Part shown: one piece after another, positions 23,719-36,086 of the stretch
Layout: each line of letters begins with the position of its first letter
Numbering within the stretch: position 1 is the first letter of the stretch
Origin: Mixophyes australis
Lineage: Eukaryota; Chordata; Amphibia; Anura; Limnodynastidae
Length of the DNA stretch: 64,000 nt
Direction: 5' to 3'
Assembly (NCBI GenBank): GCA_036250195.1
Contig: JAVHZZ010000011.1
Coordinates: 1,809,001 to 1,873,000, forward strand
The notes under the pieces: model-generated
What the model saw: the letters and a program-made list of their open reading frames with translations, nothing else
Databases searched by the model: none
Told to the model about the DNA's origin: nothing
Translations under genes and position numbers: made by a program

Positions 23719-26042
23719 CCCTCCAGCACCCGTAAGACAGAAGTCTCCTGACAGGTGTGAATGTGTCTGTGGCCAGGTCTACATGAACACGCCTTTACTG
23801 TACTCTGCCTATGCTCCCTTCCCTCCACCATTCCTCCTCTACGGGTGAAAGTCGTAAGTGTAAGATGCACCAAAATCTGTTTACGGACATGAGGACACAC
23901 ACAGTAAAAAAATGCCTTCCTTACACAAATAAAACAGACGTACAACCAACTCTACATGAGCCCACATGGAACACAACCTGTCTGCGTTCGCCCTTAGCCA
24001 CGTTTATCACATACAGCCCCATGTAATAAGTGATTATTTGAGCAGCTCTGATATCAGATATTTCTAATCCTCTCTGGCAGCGGAAGCCAAGCACGTTCTG
24101 CCCACAGTCCTGCCCTTTGTCACATAGTAGGGGTATCTGGGTGATGTAAAGCTGATTCTTGGCTTAGCTAATAGGATCTACACCCCAACCTCTTGTCCAG
24201 CTACATTTGCTGCTATCTTATGTATCACACAGTGTCCGTCTGTGAGAGTAGTGAGTTCAGACCTACAAGTCTTCTCTCCCAGTGACTGAGAAAATGAAAG
24301 ACGATATTAAAGATTCTGGAGCCAGATAAGTTTATATTTGTTTTACAAATTCCAATGTGATGCGTAATAATCCACTGGCATCAGTCTGACCCATTCTATT
24401 TATCTGCTCCGCATCTTCTCACTGACAAAACCAGCTGAAAGCAGTAACTGAGGCATGGATTATAGTAATCACTGGGTCCAGGTAAATCCCGGAGCAGACA
24501 ATATCTCCTGGTGGAACGGATGGGGTCACCATCTCTGGAGAGTTAGAATTCCCGGGTTACTCAGGGTTTCACTAAATGAAATAATTATGAACTTGTAGCT
24601 GTAATAATCAGTCCCTGTGTAGTGTATTATTTAGAACAGACATGTGCCTCTGTCCCGCAATCCCGAGCTACCGCTTCATAAATACAATAACCGCCGTATA
24701 TATTGTTGCACCTGACTAAAGGTCTCTGTTAATTATTTGAGTGGAATACGTACGATGACCCCGTGTTCCCCCTCTCTGAGCTCTGTCCCTTCCGATTAGC
24801 GTTAAACAGAGCAGAAAGCAGATCAGACGCGGCTCCAGAAAGCAATTATTGATCCCTATAAGAGGCACAAGGGCCTTCTATACAGATATCCAGGGCACGT
24901 AGAACCGCGGGACGAAGCATCCTGTATCTGTATGGCGATGCTTTGCCCTGCGTTCTTTTCTTGGAGCTATTTATTAATATCTCCATCATTTATTATTAAT
25001 ATCTCGCCGAGGCATCTGATACAGATTCGGGCTTTCAGTTCCACTTCTTGGGGGGAAAAAATAATTAAAAATATATGTAAAATTATAAATATTCACAATT
25101 GAAACAATGATAACTTATATGATAAAGAATTTTTCATTGATTTTCTTCTGGTATTGCCATCCTGAGATAGTGACTACAAGAATAAAGGATTGTGGCGTAC
25201 ATGTACTATATATTATATAGGGACGCTTTCACCGGCGAGACCCTGCGAATCTTAACGGCAGCGGGGGCTTCTACCCCTTGATGTTTAGTGCTTATCCCAA
25301 TCTCCAGGGATTTTCTACGACATGTTCCTGCGTATGGCCTTGTGCCCATCGTATGAATCAATGATCTTTTGTGGAATTCCGATAGAGGAGCAATGTGGGA
25401 CAAACCCCTGAGTGTAACATTTGCCGTTAGGAAGACTCAGTAATACATAGAGCGGAGCTGTATATTTCACGTTTACATACGTTAATAGTTGTTGTTTTAC
25501 TGAATTCATTCCAGCCTTAATCTGGTGCGAAGATACATTTGTATGGAATATGTGTAAATGTGTTTTGCTGGAGGCTGATTCTAACGTCACGACAGCTTGC
25601 AGCAAATACTCTCTTCCAGCCTCAGCTGCATGAGATACCGAGTCTATGTAGACAATTGTGATAACATAATTACTCTGCAGTTGTTCCACAGTCTCAGACT
25701 TGCACAGAAAGTGTGGGGCCAAATGCAAATGAGTTTGTGAGACGGTGAATCTCCATGAAAACAATAGAGAAGGTAATATTTCCATGCACCAAAATCACTG
25801 TGTGAACCTCCTGCTCCGCTCTTTGTGCAGTCATTAGACAGTAAGGCAGCTGAAGCCTGTGGTAGTGAATATCAATCTGGTTGTAGGGCATGACACATCA
25901 GGACATAAGGAGATGCTGACACCAAGTGGATTGCCTAGGTACTGCAGCTGTTGCGTTTTCCAGGCTCTGTAGGTTGTCTGAACCCTTGTGATGTCTTTAC
26001 ACAGAGTATATATCTGTACATTTACAGGGAAAAACACATTGT
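23719..26042. other. Unassigned intergenic DNA, with one unexplained 156-codon frame
   Basis: No repeat or RNA gene recognised. On the minus strand, 25315-25785 is open for 156 codons from a Met, in ordinary, non-repetitive sequence. Its product has no domain I know, no clear signal peptide, and no neighbouring exon I can identify. It may be chance or a decayed mobile-element fragment. Confidence 0.35.
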
Positions 26043-26313
26043 GGGCCTGATTCATTACCGAAAGGAAAGCAAAAAAAGGAGTAGCTTTGCACCTTGACAA
26101 AACCATGTTGCATTAGAGGGGGAGATAAATTTAAAATGTGATGCAGATTTATAGTTGTAGTAGGACATGTCCTAGATCAGCTTTAAATTTCAGTGTACAA
26201 ATACAGCTATCCAGCTATAATAAACTAATGTGCACCCCTTGCAGTGCAACATGGTTTGTCCAGGAGAAAAGTTACTCCTATTATTGCCTTGCTCTCCTTG
26301 ATGCCTCAGGCCC
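26043..26313. mobile_element. 271-bp inverted-repeat element, family A copy 2
   Basis: It starts 'gggcctgattcatta' and ends 'tgatgcctcaggccc', flanked by 'tgt' on both sides (26040-26042 and 26314-26316). The body matches copy 1 at 6751 through 'gtaggacatgtcctagatca', 'tttgcacctt', 'aaaccatgttg' and 'tgcaacatggtttgtcc'. It has internal deletions relative to copy 1. Confidence 0.87.
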
Positions 26314-26756
26314 TGTACGCGCAGTTTCCACCCACATAACTTCCTCTTTATTTCATGAAGTGACTAATTACAGTGAAACATTGTAGATGTGACTGGTGTT
26401 TTTTTGTTAATAACGATTCAATTGATTTGGAACAGGCAACTAATGTTCCCAAACGATGAATAATGAGGCAGGAGCTGGTTAACACTATGGTCAAGCGTCG
26501 ATTATAATACTTTTCATCACCAGTTATTATCTCTGCTGCAATTTATCAATAAAATCCGATTACTGCTCATCTGCCTCCGCGATACTGGTGATACTGGCGC
26601 GAAACACCCACCGATTCACCGTGTCTGCCTCTGTCGATATGCACATGCTGCAGCCGTCTGTGGTCTTACAGTTCCACTTTGTAAGAAATAATTAACAATA
26701 AATAATAAGAATTAAAAAAAAAACCAACAACTCCACACACAGCGTATATCTACACC

Positions 26757-27142
26757 CAGGGCTGCCATCTGAATCTTTGGGGACCAGTACTAATTAATCT
26801 ATCCCTCTCCCTCTTCGCTGTACATGCAAAACCCCTCCCCATCACAGAAAATGCCCCCCCTCCCCTATGATAATAAATGTCCAATTGACTTACCTTATTC
26901 TTGAAGCGATGCTGTGTCTCCAGGTCACTGATAGACGACTGGGAGCATGGCGCGCAGGGATGACGTCACTGAGTTGTGCGCTCCTAGCCTATCAGTGCCT
27001 GGGAGCCGCAGCATCGCGAGGGACAGGAAGATGGTCGGTCAGACTAAGGGTGCCAGACAGTCCAGGGGGCCAGAACAGATGAAGGCGTCAGTCCGGGTCC
27101 TTTACCGCTGTACTGGCCGTAACCCCTGATGGCCGTCCCAGG
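26757..27142. mobile_element. Possible hAT-type element, ends 'cagggctgccatc' / 'gatggccgtccc'
   Basis: The left end 'cagggctgccatc' and right end 'gatggccgtcccag' are imperfect inverted copies, and the inner right sequence (read on minus) resembles a widespread frog 'gccatcagggg' family. No 8-bp duplication was found. An internal pair, 'caggtcactgatag' and 'ctatcagtgcctgg', is inverted around 26940. Confidence 0.4.
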
Positions 27143-27631
27143 AAGCTATAAGAGATCACTGAGCCCTGGTCGGAGAGTATAAGGATCGGTGGGGATAGAG
27201 GCTCCACCCTGATTCTACTCCTCCTCACAAGCTGCTTGGTTGCTATGGAGCATCCAGTTGGGTCATGCAGTGTGATCATGTGATTGCACTGTGGAAAATT
27301 GCAACAGGGGGCCTTGCATACTAATCCCTGGAGTCTGATGATTCTTACCAATAATAATAATACCTTACCAAGTGCAATCTATTCTTAGATTCCGTATATC
27401 CAGATTACATCGCAGAAAAATGACCAGTGTTAGTATCTTCGTTACTTGTTCATTGATTGATGTCTCACATATTTCTAGTGCCAGGGTCAGTTCCATAATA
27501 AAGCTGCACTTCTGTGTGCCTAAGACCTGGATGGCAACCAGTGCCTGTAAGCACCTGTAGCTCTAAGGGAATGGAGGCTGCTATAGGGGAAGACCAAAAC
27601 TAACCTGGTTCTAGAGGTATATTCCAGGAAT

Positions 27632-28220
27632 TTGACATCTGGCATCACAGAGAGTGTGCTATGGCAGCAGGAAGTCCAGAGACGTCAAGAAGTGGTGTAC
27701 ACAGAACAGGCACATCAGATACTTGTCCCCAATCTGAGTTCCGGAGCCCAGCATGCTCGTCTAACCAGAGGAGGTGAACCAACAGAGACTGTATCCACTC
27801 CAGTCAGCGTAATAGAGGAAGTGAGAGACTATGGAGAAAGTGACCTGTGGGAAAATGGAGGCCACAAAACATCTGCAGCCGGTCCTTGTGGGCCAGAGAA
27901 AAGGCCTAAGAGCTTCACTGGCCTCAATCAGTGTGGGGAGCCCACAGCTTGTTACATCCTGCTGTGATGCTGTCAGGTCACAAAGAAATATTTGCGATGG
28001 TAGATGGAGTCCAGGGAGAAGTGTCTCTGGATATAATTTTTATTCTAAAGTCAACAAGGGGACTAGGGACATGGCAAACATTGATGGCATCCCAACAGGG
28101 TTAATTCTGTTAAACAATTTCGCTGGAGATGTGGATACATTTCTTACATTCAGGAGGGACTTCCCCAGCATCACTCAGCACAGAGGAAATCACCACATGG
28201 TTAGAACGGCCAGGAGAGGT
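27632..28220 (+). pseudogene. Possible Gypsy gag/protease-region remnant
   Basis: Plus-strand frames here (27632-27967 and 27831-28235) have unusual length for the region, and one reads DIDGIPTGLILLNNF-like sequence (as NIDGIPTGLILLNNFAGDV). That is the sort of block seen near the protease of vertebrate Gypsy elements. The Gypsy integrase relic lies about 1 kb downstream in the same orientation, which supports a single broken copy. The reverse transcriptase and RNase H that should lie between are missing, and a 23-bp minisatellite occupies part of the interval. The match is weak. Confidence 0.35.
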
Positions 28221-28888
28221 GAGACAGTCCTATAGAGTGGAGAGAGACAGTCCTATAGAGTGGAGAAAGACAGTTCTATAGAGTGGAGAGAGACAGTCCT
28301 ATAGAGTGGAGAGAGACACTCCTGTAGAGTGGAGAGAGACAGTCCTATAGAGTGGAGAGAGACAGTCCTATAGAGTGGAGAGAGACAGTCCTATAGAGTG
28401 GAGCGAGACAGTTCTATAGAGTGGAGCGAGACAGTCCTATAGAGTGGAGAAAGAAAGTCCTATAGAGTGGAGAGAGACAGTCATATAGAGTGGAGAGAGA
28501 CAGTTCTATAGAGTGGAGAGAGACACTCCTGTAGAGTGGAGAGAGACACTCCTGTAGAGTGGAGAGAGACAGTCCTATAGAGTGGAGAGAGACAATCCTG
28601 TAGAGTAGAGAGAGACAGTCCTATAGAGTGGAGAAAGACAGTCCTATAGAGTGGAGAGAGACACTCCTGTAGAGTGGAGAGAGACAGTCCTGTAGAGTGG
28701 AGAAAGATACTACTATAGAATGGAGAGAGACAGTCCTGTAGAGTGGAGAGAGATACTACTATAAAATAGAGAGAGACAGTCCTGTAGAGTGGAGAGAGAC
28801 AGTATTATAGAGTGGATAGAGACACTCTTGTAGAGTGGGAAGAGACAGTCCTATAGAGTGGAGGGAGACAGTCCTATAGAGTGGAGGA
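28221..28888. repeat. 23-bp minisatellite, about 29 copies
   Basis: The unit is 'cctatagagtggagagagac' followed by 'agt', with variants cctgt, ttctat and actactat. It lies between the two Gypsy-like fragments, so it probably expanded inside the decayed element. Confidence 0.95.
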
Positions 28889-29224
28889 GTTCAGGGCAGC
28901 TCACCTCTCTAATCTGTATCTGACAGGCATGAGGTGCTAAGCTGGCAGCAGCATTTCAGGGATTAAGGTAGTGATCTAGCATAAGGGTGTAATGTATAGG
29001 GTAGCCAGAAAAGTAGAACTTTTTTTTCAGGAGCAGTTCACTGGTGGGTCCATTAGGATTTTGTGTCCTGTTGTTAATTACCCATTGAATCTCTCTGGCT
29101 GGACACCAGGAGAGAGACAGAACCCTGAAGTGTCCGACACAGATCTTTTTCTAGCACAGATCGTCAAACTTCTGTAAGTCCAGTCATGCTTGCCAGTGGC
29201 TTGGTCACCAGAGTGCTTGAACTC

Positions 29225-29860
29225 CCCTCAGGTCCTTTAAAACCATTTCAGAGAGTGACTGTGGACATAGTAGGTTCCCTGCCTATTCTAGTTGGTTGGG
29301 AATGAGGTATATTCTTACAATAGTAGATTATACAATCTTACCACTGAGAAGGAAGATAGAAGATGCCCTGTTAGGGGTCTTCAGAAGAGTAAGATTCATG
29401 AGTCAGAGATCATGAGTGAACTTTTCCAATGTCTCTGAGCAAAGTGTGAGTGAGGCAGCTCCATGCTGGCCCTATCACCCACAAACTAACAGACTGTGCA
29501 AACGTTTCATAGAGACTCTAATGCAGATACTACACTTCTTGTGACTTCAGGGGGGAGTGACTGGGAGTACCACCTGCCACTCATCCTATCTGTATTCTGG
29601 GAGTGCATGGACCCCACAACTAGTTCTGGGAGCATTGGTAAAGGGAGCTGGCTACACAGGATGCTTGTGTGGAGAAGTACATAATGCAGTTCTGAAACAG
29701 GTTAAAGAAACTCATGTGCCCCATCTGGAAGTGCAGACCAAGTGCTATAATCCCTTGTGGAAGGATAGAAGGGTCTGTTTCTTATAGCCGGTCCAAAAGT
29801 TTTTAAATGACTCTCAGTATAAAATTACCAAATACCAAATTATGGGCTGGGGAAAGTGTT
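29225..29860 (+). pseudogene. Gypsy-type LTR retrotransposon integrase remnant
   Basis: The plus strand reads PLKPFQRVTVDIVGSLPIL (about 29237-29293), then after a frameshift GMRYILTIVDYTIL (about 29300-29342). This is the start of the Gypsy integrase core, including the first catalytic Asp of the DDE triad in VDIVG. Further on are LTDCAN-like and SDWEYHLPLILSVFWE blocks (the latter at about 29550-29600), which match the conserved PYHPQTDGL..R and SDWE..LP..LFAYRE segments. The C-terminal part continues as HLEVQTKCYNPLWKDRR (about 29732-29780). Several stops and frameshifts make it non-functional. No LTRs or RT were found nearby. The coding trace runs straight into the 34-bp array at about 29868. 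Confidence 0.78.
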
Positions 29861-29867
29861 GAAGGAC

Positions 29868-31435
29868 AGGGAGAGTGGCCAGTTGAAGGTGTCAGATGGA
29901 CCGGGAGAATGGGCAGTAGGAGGTATCAGAAGGTCAGGGAGAGTGGGCAGTATGAGGTATCTGATGGACCGGTAGAGTGGGTAGTAGGAGGTATCAGATG
30001 GACCGGGGGAGTGGCCAGTAGAAGGTATCAGTTGGACCGGTAGAGTGGGCAATAGGAGGTATCATAAGGTCATTGATAGTGGTCAGTAGGAGGTATCAGA
30101 TGGACCGGGAGAGTGGGCAGTAGGGGGTATAAGATGGACCGGTAGAGTGGGTAGTAGGAGGTATCAGCTGGACCGGGGGAGTGGCCAGTAGAAGGTATCA
30201 GATGGACCGGTAGAGTGGGTAGTAGGAGGTATCAGATGGACCGGGGGAGTGGCCAGTAGAAGGTATCAGTTGGACCGGTAGAGTGGGCAATAGGAGGTAT
30301 CATAATGTCATTGATAGTGGTCAGTAGGAGGTATCAGATGGACCGGGAGAGTGGGCAGTAGGGGGTATAAGATGGACCGGTAGAGTGGGTAGTAGGAGGT
30401 ATCAGATGGACCGGGGGAGTGGCCAGTAGAAGGTATCAGATGGACCGGTAGAGTGGGTAGTAGGAGGTATCAGATGGACCGGGGGAGTGGCCAGTAGAAG
30501 GTATCAGTTGGACCGGTAGAGTGGGCAATAGGAGGTATCATAAGGTCATTGATAGTGGTCAGTAGGAGGTATCAGATGGACCGGGAGAGTGGGCAGTAGG
30601 GGGTATAAGATGGACCGAGAGAATTGTCAGTAGGAGGTATCAGAAAGTCAGGGAGAGTGGGCAGTAGAAGGTATCAGATGGATCAGTAGAGTGGCCAGTA
30701 GGAGGTATCAGATGGAGTGAGAGAATGGTCAGTAGGAGGTATCAGAAGGTCAGGGAGAGTGCCAGTAGAAGGTAACAGATGGACCGATGGAGTGGGTAGT
30801 AGGAGGTATCAGATGGAGCGAGAGAATGGTCAGTAGGAGGTATCAGAAGGTCAGGGAGAGTGGCCAGTAGAAGGTATCATATGGACCAGTAGAGTGGCCA
30901 GTAGGAGGTATCAGATGGAGTGAGAGAATGGTCAGTAGGAGGTATTAGAAGGTCAGGGAGAGTGGCCAGTAGAAGGTATCAGATGGACCAGTAGAGTGGG
31001 CAGTAGGAGGTATAAGATAGACCGAGAGAATGGTCAGTAGGAGGTATCAGAAGGTCAGGGAGAGTGGCCAGTAGAAGGTATCTGATGGACCGGTAGAGTG
31101 GGTAGTAGGAGGTATCAGATGGAATGGGGGAGTGGCCAGTAGAAGGTATCAGATGGACCGGTAGAGTGGGCAATAGGAGGTATCATAAGGTCATTGATAG
31201 TGGCCAGTAGGAGGTATCAGATGGACTGGGAGAGTGGGCAGTAGGGGGTATAAGATGGACCGAGAGAATGGTCAGTAGGAGGTATCAGAAGGTCAGGGAA
31301 AGTGGCCAGTAGAAGGTATCTGATGGACCGGTAGTGTGGGTAGTAGGAGGTATCAGATGGACCGGGAGAGAGGGCAATAGGAGGTTTCAGAAGGTCATTG
31401 ATAGTGGCCAGTAGGAGGCATCAGATGGACAGGGA
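29868..31435. repeat. 34-bp minisatellite, about 46 copies, with 238-bp higher-order unit
   Basis: The unit is of the form 'agtaggaggtatcagatgga' followed by 'ccggtagagtgggt', 34 bp. A marker variant, 'tcattgatagtgg', recurs at 30071, 30308 and 30547, so seven-unit blocks of about 238 bp were duplicated; further copies of the marker lie at 31191 and 31393. The array starts immediately after the Gypsy integrase trace. Confidence 0.95.
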
Positions 31436-34170
31436 GAAAAGCAGAAAGTGAAAGTCAAGTGTCTGAGTTTGAAGGTAAGAAAAGAACATAAGAAGGCGAC
31501 ATATGAAAGAAATGATTGGGGAAAGATGAGCGCAGAATGGGAGACATTATAAGTTCCTGGCAGATGTGTCCAATGTTCCATCTGATTGTTGTGCATTATT
31601 TTACCATGGAATTCAATGTCGGTAATTGCTGGAACCTATAGAGGAGGTGGATGCCTGCAGCAAATGCACCTCCTTACAAGATCAGGATAATATAAAGCTG
31701 TGGGAGTGTTTGGCTAGGAAAGGGCAATTATTAAATAAAAGGTAACAAAAGTAAATAAATGTGTCTGTGGATAACTAATTCCAACAGAAAATGTGAGATA
31801 AATGAAGCTGTTCTCTAAATGGCAACAAATGAACAACAAAACCCCGATACAAAAGTGACTGGATTCCCCTGTGACAGGGACCTGTGTCTCTCTTTGTCTC
31901 CTTAATTTACCTTTCTTCCTCTTCAGTCCCTTATTCCGCTCTCTCCTTGTTGTGATTTTTTTCTAATTACTTTATAACAGTTGTCATGGTAACACTAGAC
32001 CTATTTGGAACTTTTGCTCCCCCGATGTTGCTTTAAATGAGTATATCTGTGCTGATCATACTGCTCTTTTCTCGCACACCCCATCACCGGCTCTTTTGTC
32101 CATTCATTCCATTAATAGCTGATAGAGAAACAAAGGACAGATCACCATGGGACGGATACTGGAAGAACAATGTTACAAAGTGTTTATATAGAGAACATTT
32201 TCTGGTGCAATGTCTATTATTCCTGTACCTTTGTGTTACAATGTGGTACCCAGCACTCACTCCCGGCAACATTTTCCAGTCTTCAGATGTAGAAATAAAA
32301 TGAGTTCTTTAGAAATTGTCAGAAAATGATTGATGTGACTGAATAAAATCAGTTACGGTCGTGTGGGACAGCAGCACAGGATGGACAACATCCTGGTGGG
32401 TACTGGGCAGGTGGGCTATATAGTCATGTCTGACTTCATCCTCAAATGTACCTGTTGTGTCCTATATGGGGTTACATGTAGTTTAGCTACAGTTCTCTTT
32501 ACAAAGAAAACCCAACCCAAGTGATTGTTTATATATGAATATGAAATAAATTGTTTTGTTTCACCCTAATTTTTCATTGCAACTTTGTTAAAAGGCAAAG
32601 TATTATGGAGTACTTCCTCCCTGCTTATAAACAGGAGAAGACACACTCCATGGACCTGATTCACCAAGGAACGTAAACTCCCATTTTGTGCAGACCAGAC
32701 CATACATAGCTTAACGTAGCTACATACGCAAAGGACACTTACTACAGCTTCTGTGAGGGAATGAGTCAGGGAAGGGGTGTTCACCCGCAGTCAATGTAAA
32801 GTAAGGGCCTGCTAAACTGAAGCGCACACAGTCACGTCTGACTCAAGCTCCGGGCATCTCAGTTACTTGTTTTTCTGCCGTATCTCTTGCTCCAGCTACA
32901 GGGCCTGATCAGTAGTGATGACAGTGTCGTACGCATGCTATATCGTGTCTGCAATCAGGAGCGACTGTAAAAATGTATTTTATGTTCAGTAACATTAACA
33001 ATATCCTAATAAAAAGATTTATTTTCATCCAAATAAAGATTTAGTTTAAAGAGTGATGCTACAAAACAAAGAGCTATTGTAGCAAAGCACGTCAGTCAGT
33101 TAATTCTCTTCATATGTGCTGTGACATCACTTTGTATGTGAATGAATTTAACAGTGCAGCTGTTATTACAAAAGTGGATTCCATCCCCCAATTTTTTTTA
33201 AATTGAACAGTTATTTAAAACATATTTTTTAACTACAAATCTAAAAAAAACAAATATTTGTATACAATTATACAAATGTCAAAGTTTAAATACCGAAAGT
33301 TTGCTCCAAAAATTAAAAACCAAAATGCTAGTTAAAAAACATTAAAAAATTAAGTAGTGAACTAATCTTCACAAACTATTATCTAGTTTGACATTGTGAA
33401 AAAAGTATCATCCAATCAAAATATTTTTTTTAAATACATTTTATAACATTTAAAACACTATTTTTAAAAATTTCATATGTTCATATTAGAACTTCATCAT
33501 AGATCATCCCATTCAATAAGGGTCATTTATGTTCCAATCTACAAACCCGCAGAATTTCCCTTGTGATGTTAGATGCCTAGTTTTGTGCAAACGCGGCGGA
33601 TTTCATGGGTAAGCGCTCTGAAAGTTAGGTGGGTCGCTCGAGTGTGTTGCTTTGCACTTAAGTAGAACAATTAGATTTCATTTTGGGATGATATTATTTA
33701 AATATTATTTAAATGAGAAAGGGGTTTGGATTTTCCATGGTATGGACGGCTTAGAACCTATTCCTCCCCATAGAAGGAGTTGAATTCTACTGGTGGTCAG
33801 AGGAGCTAGAATCTAATTCTCATCCTACAGTTATTATATTTTACACCCTACAAGGATGCACTTAAAACCAGCATAATAAAAGCATTCTAACACTTGCACA
33901 AAAACCTGAAGGTCAACATTTGTTCATACGTGATCCTAACTGAACAAATTACACACAGAGGGCGTCATTTTGAGCAGGATACATTTTGTCATGCACATGA
34001 GCTGTGAAGTCTCGTTGTTGTTTTATGATCGTTTATTGTTATTCCAAGTGGATTACTTAAGGACCAAAGATAGTAGATCCCATATAGATTTAGAAGACTA
34101 ATGAAGAGGTAAACAATGGATTTTGGGGAATATTTATTTTCATTAAAATACTAAAATAACTGGTGTCTAT
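31436..34170. other. Unassigned intergenic DNA, AT-rich in part
   Basis: About 2.7 kb with no gene or RNA. 33170-33500 is strongly AT-rich. A solo word at about 32656 ('ggacctgattcaccaagga') resembles the left end of family A elements, but no partner end was found. Confidence 0.4.
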
Positions 34171-34310
34171 GGGCCTGATTCATTAAGGAAATGAGGCAAG
34201 AAATTGAGTAAGTTTTCTTACTTAAGTTTTCTGGACAAAACCATGTTGCAATTGGATCTTGTGCATCTAGAAATGGCAAATCCCCTGAACGCAGTGATTA
34301 ACGCCTCCCC
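34171..34310. mobile_element. Solo left end of a family A-like element
   Basis: 'gggcctgattcattaaggaa' is followed by 'gaggcaag', then 'ggacaaaaccatgttgca', the same landmarks as family A. The right end is missing, so this is a truncated or diverged copy. Confidence 0.55.
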
Positions 34311-35174
34311 CTAGCAGGCAGTAAACTACTTCTGTTTGTACATTGTGACGGCCCCGTGTCAATTGCCACTGTAGGTAACGTGTTCAGTATTGCCTTATCC
34401 CCACCATCATCTTGCCTATGCAGGTTAGCACCTACCTGGACTAAGCGTATGAAACATGCCTAGCGCCCATGATCCGACACTGATGCCATTTTGGTGCAAT
34501 GTCGCTCTTGCACGATAACTCCATCATAAGACGGAGTGTCTGTAGGGACGTGCTTCTGTTCTGCCGTAAAGGAATGAGCGATCTCCAGCACTCATACTAC
34601 TGTAATTATAAACTGTCAGCAAAGGAATGGGACAGATATCAATCTGGACAGATGCAGGTAAATATAAACACTTCAGTTATTTATTTCAGCAATCTCATTC
34701 CATAGCTTGACACTTGGATCTGAAATTTACACCTTTTTGGTCAAGTTCGTTTGGGCAATACATCTGGCAGCTTTCTCTGACATCTTTCCATCCATTGCCC
34801 CTTTTGGTCTGTGGCTTTGTATGCAGCATTGCGAATGTGAAAAATAGCTCATATATTATCATCTAGACATCCTTATTCAATTGACTTTTTCCCAATTTCT
34901 CTTAATTTGCTATGTGTTTGACCCTTACATGTCTGCGTGCCAACACTTGGCCAACAGGCTGACACCATCACAATCCATCAGCTGCTTTTCAGAATACAAT
35001 GAGGCCTTCCGTAGGATAATTACGCTCATATATCTGCCTCTGTCACACAGGTCTGCAGTGTCAGTTGGGTGAATGCACATTAATATTTACTGTGTATATA
35101 TTAGTGTACGGGGAGAGCAGAATCATGAAGGAAAAAACAGCACTCTAATCTATATAGTCAATATTGAACTCTAT
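34311..35174. other. Unassigned intergenic DNA
   Basis: No feature recognised. Short frames at 34499 and 34881 (plus) have no motif. Confidence 0.4.
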
Positions 35175-36083
35175 GGGCCTGATCCATTAAGGAAAGCCAA
35201 AAAAAGAGTAACTTTGCACCTTGGCAAAACCATGTTATTATTATTATTATTAGTTTTTATTTATAGGGCGCCACAAAGTATCCGTAGCGCCGTACAAGGA
35301 CAAACAATGGCACAGTACAAGGTGAAACAGCACAGTACAAGTAACAGTAAGCACTATAACTCTGGGGGCTCAGGCACAGCATGAAAGAGAGGGAGGGAGG
35401 GGAAAAGTGAGTATAGGCAGGTAACTATGGCCCAAGAGGGTGGGCACGGATGACAGGTTGAGAGTCACTGAGGGGAGCGGAGAGAAGCGAGAGGAGACAG
35501 AGGGCAGAGGGACTGAGAGGAGGTGAGCTGAGTAGCTGGGGAGCGCAGTTAAAAGTGATGGAAACAGGAGGTAGGAGAGCCCTGCTCAAAGGAGCGTACA
35601 ATCTAAAGGGAAGGGAAGACAGACAGACACATGGATGAGATGGAGAGACGGGAGAAATGGGGAAGGAGTCGAAGAAGGGGGAGAAGGGAAGAAGGGATGA
35701 GAAAGAGAGGTAGCCGACCGGTGGGAGTTTAGGCATGAGACTGGAAGGCTTTAAGGAAAAGGTGGGTTTTTAATGTTCGTTTGAAAGAGGACAGATTAGG
35801 GGAAGTTCTGATGGAGCGGGGGAGCTTGTTCCAATGTTACATTAGAGGGGGGGGGTTAAATGTAAAATGTGGGGACAGGTTTATAGTTGGGGTAGGACAT
35901 GTCCTAGATCAACTTTACATTTCAGTGTACAAATAAGCTATCAAGTATGTGTGCGCTACATGAAAAGCAGCCAGTATTTATCTTATGTGCAAATTGATAA
36001 ACTAATCTGCACCTCTTGCAGTGTAACATGGTTTGTCTAGGAGAAAATGTACTCCTTTTTACTCACCTTAATGACTCAGGCCC
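35175..36083. mobile_element. Family A inverted-repeat element, copy 3, split by a LINE
   Basis: It starts 'gggcctgatccattaagga' and ends 'ccttaatgactcaggccc', flanked by 'tat' on both sides (35172-35174 and 36084-36086). The outer sequence matches the copies at 6751 and 26043. It is broken at 'aaaaccatgtta' by a LINE insertion (35238-35833) and resumes with 'acattagagggg'. Confidence 0.88.
35238..35839 (-). mobile_element. 5'-truncated L2/Rex-type LINE 3' end, inserted in family A element
   Basis: On the minus strand it opens at about 35832 with WNKLPRSIRTSPNLSSFK and then RTLKTHLFLKAF. This is the very C-terminus of the reverse-transcriptase protein of vertebrate non-LTR LINEs (pattern WNSLP..IR.SPSLSSFK..LKTHLF). 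An untranslated region of about 480 bp follows, then the tail 'gtacggcgctacggatact', 'tttgtggcgccctataaata' and (TAA)n. The insertion is flanked by 'atgtta' (35232-35237 and 35834-35839), as expected for target-primed integration. It is truncated and so inactive. Its tail is the same type as those at 5802, 11350 and 16572. Confidence 0.82.
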
Positions 36084-36086
36084 TAT

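Noticed and set aside
22615..23848. Ile/Thr-, Ser/Pro-, His- and Met-rich frames
   Set aside because: By-products of the ATC/ACC array.
34296..34320. Second CTCF-like site
   Set aside because: About 11 of 14 core positions match, which is not better than expected by chance in 64 kb.
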